Source of the DNA: Symbiotaphrina buchneri
Taxonomy: Eukaryota > Ascomycota > Symbiotaphrinales > Symbiotaphrinaceae
Length of the DNA stretch: 64,000 bases
NCBI GenBank assembly: GCA_001599915.1
Contig: BCIG01000016.1
Coordinates: 434,001-498,000 of the forward strand
Reading direction: 5' to 3'
In this document: positions 57,775 through 64,000 of the stretch, piece after piece
Numbering within the stretch: position 1 is the stretch's first letter
Layout: every line of letters starts with the position of its first letter
Position numbers and translations under genes: made by a program
The notes under the pieces: model-generated
The model's input: only the letters and a program-made list of their open reading frames with translations
The model's database searches: none
What the model was told of the DNA's origin: nothing

Positions 57775-59173
57775 ATGGCGGAGACGAGTGGGGCTTCAGA
57801 CGGGGAGAAGAAGCCGGCGGTGCTCATTGTGGGCGGCTTGGGTATGCCTTGGCTCTGAACGGCTTCCTCCTCGGCGGAGACATTGACTGACCGCGACAAA
57901 CAGGCTACGTCGGCCGCTTTCTAGCGCTGCACATCGACAAGAACAATCTTGCTTCTGAGGTCCGGCTGGTCGACAAGGTGCTACCACAGCTGGCCTGGCT
58001 GGCCCCTGAATTCGAAGAGGCATGCTCGCAAGCCAATTTCATACAGGCCGATGCGTCGCGAGAACGTGCGCCGCTACGCCCTGGTTTTAAATGATATGTT
58101 TGCTGACTCCCACAACAGAATCGCTACCCCGCATCTTCGATCGTCCTAACGGCCAAGAGTTCGACTACGTCTTCAATTGCGGCGGAGAGACTCGATTATC
58201 ACAGGATGAGGAGGTCTATCGACTGCGCTCGTTCAATCTGTCCCTTAATATTGGCAGGGAAGCCGCTAGACGAAATATAAAATGTTTCGTCGAAGTGAGC
58301 ACGGGCATGGTGTACAAACCTGACTCTGTTCCACGTAAAGAGACGGATAGGCTTAAACCGTGGGCCAAAATCGCCAAGGTTAAATTGGCGGCCGAAGAGG
58401 AGCTGGCCAAAATACAAGGGTTAGCCAAATCATTTGTATCCTCCTCCTAGGGGCGATCTCGCTGACGTGGTGATGGCGGCTTAGACTGAATCTCGTCGTC
58501 TTGCGCCTACCTCATGTGTATGGAGACTACAGCTCGCAGGCCCTCTCCACGATGCTGGCCCTGGCGAGAACATATCAACATTTGGGAACGGAGATGAAGT
58601 TCCTCTGGGACAAGGATCTACGCGTCAATACCGTGCACGTGCACGACGTTAGTCGAGCGTTATGGCATGTTGCACAGTGGTATGAGCAGGGAAAGCAAGG
58701 ATGGGACCCGGCATGGGGTACTGTGCCCCTATTCAATATAGTTGATCATGGGAACACTTGTAAGTGAAGGATGGCAAATCTGTCATTGAGAAGGTCCTTG
58801 GCCGCTAAGACTTGTGAAACGAATAGCTCAAGGAACCATGGCGGACATCATTGCTCAAGTTTTTTCCATACCAACTGGATTCCAAGGCACAATAATATCT
58901 TCATTTGCTCGTCTACACCTGGACGCAGTCGTTGACGACGTTAATGACGAAGTCCTAGATCCCTGGGCGGATCTGTTGGCGGAAGCCAAGATCACCAGGC
59001 CGGGCCCATTGAGTCCCTTCATGGAGAAGGAGTTGTTGAAAGATACCGACCTCTCCCTGGACGGCTCTCGTTTTGAGAAGGTCATCGGGTTCAAGTATGA
59101 AAGGGAACGAATCAGCAGAGAGGAGATCGAGGCGATGATTGAGAGCTACAGAAGAATGAATTGGTGGCCGTGA
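57775..59173 (+). CDS. NAD-dependent epimerase/dehydratase-like protein, 383 aa
   Basis: Exons 57775-57841, 57904-58065, 58119-58419, 58485-58759 and 58827-59173 close in frame. The N-terminal Rossmann motif is VLIVGGLGYVGRFLALH (residues about 16-32), split by intron 1, with an acidic strand end LVDK. Then FNCGGETRLSQDEEVY, CFVEVSTGMVYKP (the catalytic S and Y of extended SDRs appear as ST-x-x-x-Y), LRLPHVYGDY and VNTVHVHDVSRALWH. These fit an extended SDR of the sugar-epimerase type. A fungal group of this kind has no proven substrate to my knowledge. The C-terminus ends in helical YERERISREEIEAMIESY. No signal peptide. Confidence 0.88.
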
Positions 59174-59993
59174 GGGAGCGTGTCATTGTCCATGCATGCT
59201 TGTTCCATAGCGTTTGGCGTTCGAGCAATTATATCATTGGGGATTCTGATCAATAGTAGCGATTAAGCATCCTGGCTTACACTCGGTCTTAGGACCAACA
59301 ACTTACCTTTACTTTTTGAAATGAATAAAGTCCTATTCTCGGCTTCCTTGGTGGCTCCGATGATGGCACCATCAGCTCGCATTTGATTGCCTCCACGAGA
59401 CCTATATAGTAAATCGAATGGATTAGTACCTCGCAGCTAGGCCATTCTTATTGCGGTCAGGTCGACTGGAGTAAGCCCTGCTGCATATGGGACGGCCCTT
59501 TAAATGCAAGGGTATATATGGTGCTCTCAGTCCAATGTGCAACCGACGCCGAGCAACCTAAGAGTGTCCCTGAGAATTCAGGGGCAAGCTCCCTCTTCCT
59601 GTCACAACCGCCTCGATGCCTCCAATCACCCGTCACGTGGGCGCGAGCAAGACCCGCGAAGCTTTGAACCGGTCCATGCTCGCACTTTTCGAGGCTTTTC
59701 GCTTTTCCTACTTCTCTGTCCGTTCTGGACGATGAACGCCGTAGTAAAAGGCTGGTTGTATCAGGCAAGGGGCGTGAGAACTACATAAATGGTCATCCAC
59801 GTAGATACAACTTGACGGGATGCTAATGTCATTGAATGCTATGCAATGCTGCACATACGGGCAGCCATAAATATGCACCTAAAGTCTAAGCCTGCCGGCG
59901 AAGAATGTATGCAGACCGAGCGAAGCGCGTGAGCAGAGATGTCTGCCCCCACCCCCCACCCCTCTCCCATCGCTCTATCATCAGATGTGCCTT
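59174..59993. other. Intergenic between convergent genes
   Basis: 0.8 kb, no gene recognised. A short poly-C stretch (59946-59962) lies close to the top1 stop. Confidence 0.5.
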
Positions 59994-62900
59994 CTAAAAC
60001 TCCCAATTTTCGTCCACCGAATTGATGGCCCAAGCAAACTTTTCGCGCAGCGTCTTGGAGAAAAAACGCTCAATCGGAACATTGAACTTCTTGGAGAAGA
60101 CAACGGTGAGCCGAGGGTCTATATAGTTCTGCATCGATGCCGTTAGCGGTGAAGGGACGGAGGCAAAAGCTGGCAAAAGCTGTACTTACGATCTTGGACG
60201 TCCCTAGGGCCACCTCCTTGTTGTTCTCCCTGTCCTCGGCCTGCACAGTCATGGTCGCAATGCGTTCGTCGAGTTTTCCCAGCTGCGCCTCGTACTTTTC
60301 GACCGATGGGCCTTTCCCTTCCGGTTCTACCTTCTTCGTCTTGTTTTCTTTATGGAATTTGCGTTCTAATTCATCGGCCGCCTTCAATCGCTCCTCGAGT
60401 TCTTTGGGTTTCATTTCTTTCTCGCCCTCCGCAGCCAGCTTTTCGTTATCTTTTGCAAATTTCTTCTCAATCTTCTGCCGCATCTCCTGGACAAGGAAAG
60501 CCTGATGCTCCTTGACCCATTCTTCGTCCATGTCATCATCAAGTTCGAAATATTGCACTCCTTTCTGCTTCTTGAGCTTTGGTTCAAGCTGAAGCATCAT
60601 TTGCTCAATCCGCCACTTTTGATACTTGAGCCCTTTGATCTGTGGTACAAGTCAGCATAATATGCAGTCAAGACTGCGCAGCGACATCATACCCTATCGA
60701 CCATTTTCTCCATCTGGTTCTCGTGCGTCGCCGGTACCGTGCGTTTGTGGTTGCAGAGAATGGCCACCTTCCGATTGGCTTCGTTGTAGTCCTTGACTTT
60801 CTCCGGTATTGATCCAGTAGATTTCATGTCCTTGAGCAACTTCGACATGGTGTACGAGGCATTGTAAGTACGGAAGACCTTGGCACTTAGCCCAGGCATG
60901 TAGCTGCTCAAATGCTTGTTGAGCTGCGTAGTCTACGACTTGTAAGCAGGCAGGCCAAAACAGCTATAAACAGAGCACGTACTGTCAAACGGTCAAAAAT
61001 CTCGTCACCTTCTTTCTTAGGCGCCTTTTTGAAGATCTTGAGATTCTTGAAGACCTGAGGATCAACTTCCACCTCATCATAGAAACGAATACTATCCTTA
61101 CCCAAGAAGTCGAAGATGACTTTATTGGGCGGCTTCAGGGTGACGTGTTCAAATTTCAACGAGCAACAACCCACGGTATCCGCTTCGTCTTCACCTTTTT
61201 CATTCCCGGCACGCAAAGCGAATTGATCGATGAGATAGACAGCTGTGGCCCTCTGACGGTCGGCCATCAGCTCAGCCTTGAGACCCTTGTTATAATCTTT
61301 GCGAATTCGGTCAATATGTTTCTGCGAAAGACGTTAGCAACACTAGTAGGGAGCAACAGGAATCAGAGCGGACCTTGAGCTCACGAGCTTTCTCGAACTT
61401 GTTGTAATCGCTCTGCCCTTTGATTGATGAATTTGCCGCCAACATGACATATTTGTAAGCACCATTAATATTCTCTTGCCACATGGCTAGCCAAGTTCCC
61501 TCATGGTCGTGTTTGATCTCTTTCCAGTTATGGCCTTCCGGCGGGGTTGGTACAGTAGCATCTTCGCCAATATTGATGGTTATCTGTTCGGGCATGACGC
61601 GCTTCTTCACCTTCCCAGTCTTCGGGTGTTCTCCACGGCCACGGAATAACCCAGGGGGTTCAACACGAAAGTTGCCAACCTTTTCTTTGCGGCCATCCCA
61701 TAAGCAATACATGTATGGGGCCTCCGCCGCGTCTTTCTCCGCCTTTTGAGCCTTCTTGACAGCCGCGGGCAAGGCCTTCTTTTCCGCACGTTTAGCCTCG
61801 TAATAGTCGAAAATCGGTGTAAAATCACACTTCTTGAAATCTGCAATCTTGATTTTGTTCCCTTGCTGGTCTTTGGCGCCGCCGGTCTTCTTAAGAACCT
61901 CTTGGAAATCATCGAAGAAGTTCTTCTGAAATGTAGGGTTCTCAACATTATGCGTCGAGTTCAACATGCTGCCGAAGAAACCGGCCACCTCCTCCGCTTC
62001 AGGGTGGAGAGTGACGGGCTTACCGTCGTAACGCATCTTGACATTCGAAGGTAGTGGCTCGTACGGGGGAGGAAATACCACACCATTGTGTTGTAGGGTG
62101 GTCCACTTCCTAGTCCCGTCCCCTTTAGTGGGGTCCTCCCACCAGCGATAGTCGCCATATTCGCCTTCTTGCTGTTCGGCCTCCAGGTCTTCCTCAGTTT
62201 CTCCTTTACGCTGTGCCTTCGGCTTCGCGGCTTTCTTGGGCGTCTCGCTCTTCACTTTGGTCGCGGCCTTTTTGGCAGTAGCACCGCCGGTCTTTTTGCG
62301 GCTCTTGGCGGTCGATGCTCCATCCTCACTCTCTTCTTCTTTCTTGACCTTTGCTGAACCGGTCTTCTCCCGTTTCCGAATCTCTTTTGCCTCTTTCTCC
62401 GCGCTCCGTTCTATTTTCGCTTTCTCCTTCGTCAGTTTTGTGCCCAGTGGCGTATCCGAATCGGAATCCTCGCCAATTTCCGCAGCGCTGACTTTTGGAG
62501 GCTTTTTCAGTGCAGTCGTCGGCTTGGCCTTGCCGACCGATGACCTTTGAATAAGGGGCTCATCGTCGGAGTCGGCATCACTGTCATCTTTGACTTTCCC
62601 GGCAGATACGCGGCGTCTTTTGCTCTAATATCGCACGTCAGATGGCTCATACAGTGAAGAATGTGGTGTGGTGGTCCTACCAATGGCTCGTCATCCTCTT
62701 CGTCGGTGGTGGCTTCCTTGTATGTTTTGGTGGTTTCACTAGTACGTGCCCTCCGCTTCCCATGAAGGCCGCCGTTCACTGCAGCCCCATTTGTCCCAGC
62801 AGCATCAACATCCATCTCTTCCACTTTGCCCATTCGGAGTGATATGCCAGGGTCCACGTGCCCAGAGGTCGTAGTCTCATGGTTTGTTATGGATTTCGGA

Positions 62901-63100
62901 ACCGTCTCGTCAGAGACTTGAGATTTGGCTGCAATGGAGGCAAAATCAGCGGCGGGCCACCAGAAATTTGTGGCGATGGCAGTTTATTGAGCTTTGAAAC
63001 AAAGGGCAGAAAGGTCCAAAGTTGGGTTCTGGGGCTCAGACTCACCGTGCCCGTTCATCTTGCGGCCAGCAAGAGGCAGATCATCATCGGATGAGCTCAT
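59994..63100 (-). CDS. top1: DNA topoisomerase I, type IB, 905 aa
   Basis: Seven exons on the minus strand, 63100-63046, 62928-62681, 62624-61374, 61321-60983, 60932-60693, 60639-60190 and 60128-59994, close in frame. The N-terminal 240 residues are acidic and Lys-rich ([19 protein letters not shown]), a nuclear-targeting region. The core starts [19 protein letters not shown] and includes [50 protein letters not shown] and [14 protein letters not shown] coiled linker precedes the final exon, which begins [15 protein letters not shown] and holds the nucleophile Tyr863. It relaxes supercoils through a 3'-phosphotyrosine intermediate. The first intron (117 bp) is long for this locus. Confidence 0.96.
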
Positions 63101-63958
63101 TGCGGGCGAAATTGAAGTATTCGAGAAGACCGTATAGGGTTACCAGATTCTGGTATACTCTTGTTGGGACAGGCTCTCGAGGCGACTCGAGGGACGCGAA
63201 CTAGCAGGAAGCCAACGCGTAGATGATTGCGGAAGTGTGTCGAATGAAGTATGAAAGCGAAGGCCGGCGATCACAGGGTGTCTCCACCAGTGAAGGATGT
63301 GAAGCGTGGGGCACCAAAGGAGGGCAGCGGAGAGGAGCTCAGCAACGAGTGCGAAGGTAGGGATAATAGAAGAAGTGAACGGGAAGGCGTAAGGCAAAGA
63401 AGGTAAGGTAAGGATCAGTCAGGTTCAGGTATGGAAGGAAGGAGGGCAGCACCAGTAGTCAGTAGCGGACGGGTGGGACTCGCAAAGCGCAAAGTTACTA
63501 GGTAAGGTACCAAGGTAGGTACGGTGTTCGCACCTTACTTCATGGGCAAAATCGAAGTGAAGTGAATAAACACCAGGTACCTAACGTACCGTAAAGGGCA
63601 ATGTGAGGTTAACCATGGTGCCTTACTAAGTAAAAGTCTGTGCGTCGGTGGTTAAGATGGTCATTTACAGAGGTACTTGGCGTCACGGTCCTCGTAGCTC
63701 GTTTAATGCCTACGTCTACAGAGAACGCGGTAGGATTGGTCACCGGCTGCTGGATGGATAGAGAATGCAGCCAACCAATCACAGCTAACACCCGTCGTTT
63801 CTGCTCCCACCCGGTCTCGCTCACTTTTGCTAAGCCGCTTCACCCTGCTCTGCCCATCCGTCGACTCCTAACGACGTCGTTCCTTTTCACACCTCAGAAG
63901 TCCACATCCCATCAATTCCCGACTCCACCAACGGTCGCCTGTCCTTGGTCGAGTCAAG
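63101..63958. other. Divergent gap, top1 / gene at the right edge
   Basis: TACC words at 63403-63415 and 63498-63600. The part after 63780 is strongly C/T-rich, as expected before the start codon at 63959. Confidence 0.5.
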
Positions 63959-64000
63959 ATGCTTTCTCGCGCAGCCCGTCCGGCCGTGCGGGCTACCACC
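63959..64000 (+). CDS. 5' end of a probable mitochondrial protein, partial
   Basis: The window ends 14 codons into an ORF starting MLSRAARPAVRATT. Arg and Ala without acidic residues, and a C/T-rich leader before the ATG (context TCAAGATGC), suggest a mitochondrial presequence of a well-expressed gene. Identity cannot be told from 14 residues. Confidence 0.55.
   Translation, partial: MLSRAARPAVRATT

Noticed and set aside
59504-59788. 94-codon plus-strand ORF 3' of the epimerase gene
   Set aside because: No recognisable feature, and it overlaps an equally featureless ORF on the other strand.

Overview
This window is nuclear DNA from a filamentous ascomycete (Pezizomycotina). Genes are 0.2-4 kb apart on both strands and cut by short GT-AG introns, mostly 45-80 bp, with CTRAY-like branch sites. 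Most products are conserved fungal housekeeping proteins. I could not fix the class from sequence alone. No rRNA, convincing tRNA or CRISPR array was seen. Exon coordinates were worked out by hand from splice signals, frame closure and family motifs. For nearly every multi-exon gene the summed exons close exactly in frame.

Layout. 0.25-1.75 kb: DUF1776 protein (-). 2.2-3.8 kb: degraded Tc1/mariner DNA transposon. 4.2-5.6 kb: Wss1-like metalloprotease (+). 6.5-8.8 kb: Sel1-repeat Nif1/Dsf2-like protein (+). 9.9-10.8 kb: unknown fungal protein (+). 11.4-12.9 kb: Ca2+/calmodulin-dependent kinase (-). 13.9-14.6 kb: UBE2W-type E2 (+). 15.5-18.0 kb: Vps33 (-). 18.4-20.3 kb: histidyl-tRNA synthetase with two in-frame starts (+). 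20.5-22.2 kb: Coq6 (-). 23.0-26.3 kb: LSD1-type demethylase with SWIRM, amine oxidase and HMG box (+). 28.6-31.0 kb: CreB deubiquitinase (+). 31.7-32.1 kb: Yos1, hidden in four small exons (-). 32.4-34.2 kb: Alg12 (+). 34.4-35.9 kb: dynamitin (-). 36.7-42.0 kb: many-exon ABC-C transporter with a 4-bp slippage frameshift (+). 42.4-43.1 kb: small protein of unknown function (-). 43.5-44.8 kb: F-actin capping protein beta (-). 45.6-46.5 kb: methylthioribulose-1-phosphate dehydratase (-). 47.7-49.7 kb: calnexin (+). 50.3-52.2 kb: methylmalonate-semialdehyde dehydrogenase (+). 53.1-55.9 kb: Mph1/FANCM helicase (-). 57.8-59.2 kb: NAD-dependent epimerase-like protein (+). 60.0-63.1 kb: DNA topoisomerase I (-). 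63.96 kb to the end: first codons of a probable mitochondrial protein (+).

Functional links. There is no operon-like or biosynthetic cluster. Scattered themes are ER/secretory work (Yos1, Alg12, calnexin, Vps33), DNA-protein crosslink and fork repair (Wss1, Mph1, with Top1 itself a crosslink source), ubiquitin (UBE2W, CreB) and mitochondria (Coq6, MMSDH, one HisRS form). Several genes are head-to-head over possible shared promoters: YOS1/ALG12 (233 bp between start codons), VPS33/HisRS (419 bp), COQ6/LSD1, cmkA/UBE2W.

The most striking non-genic signal is a dispersed family of TACCTTA / GGTAAGG / GGTACC words, often palindromic. They pack almost every longer intergenic gap and are nearly absent from coding exons.
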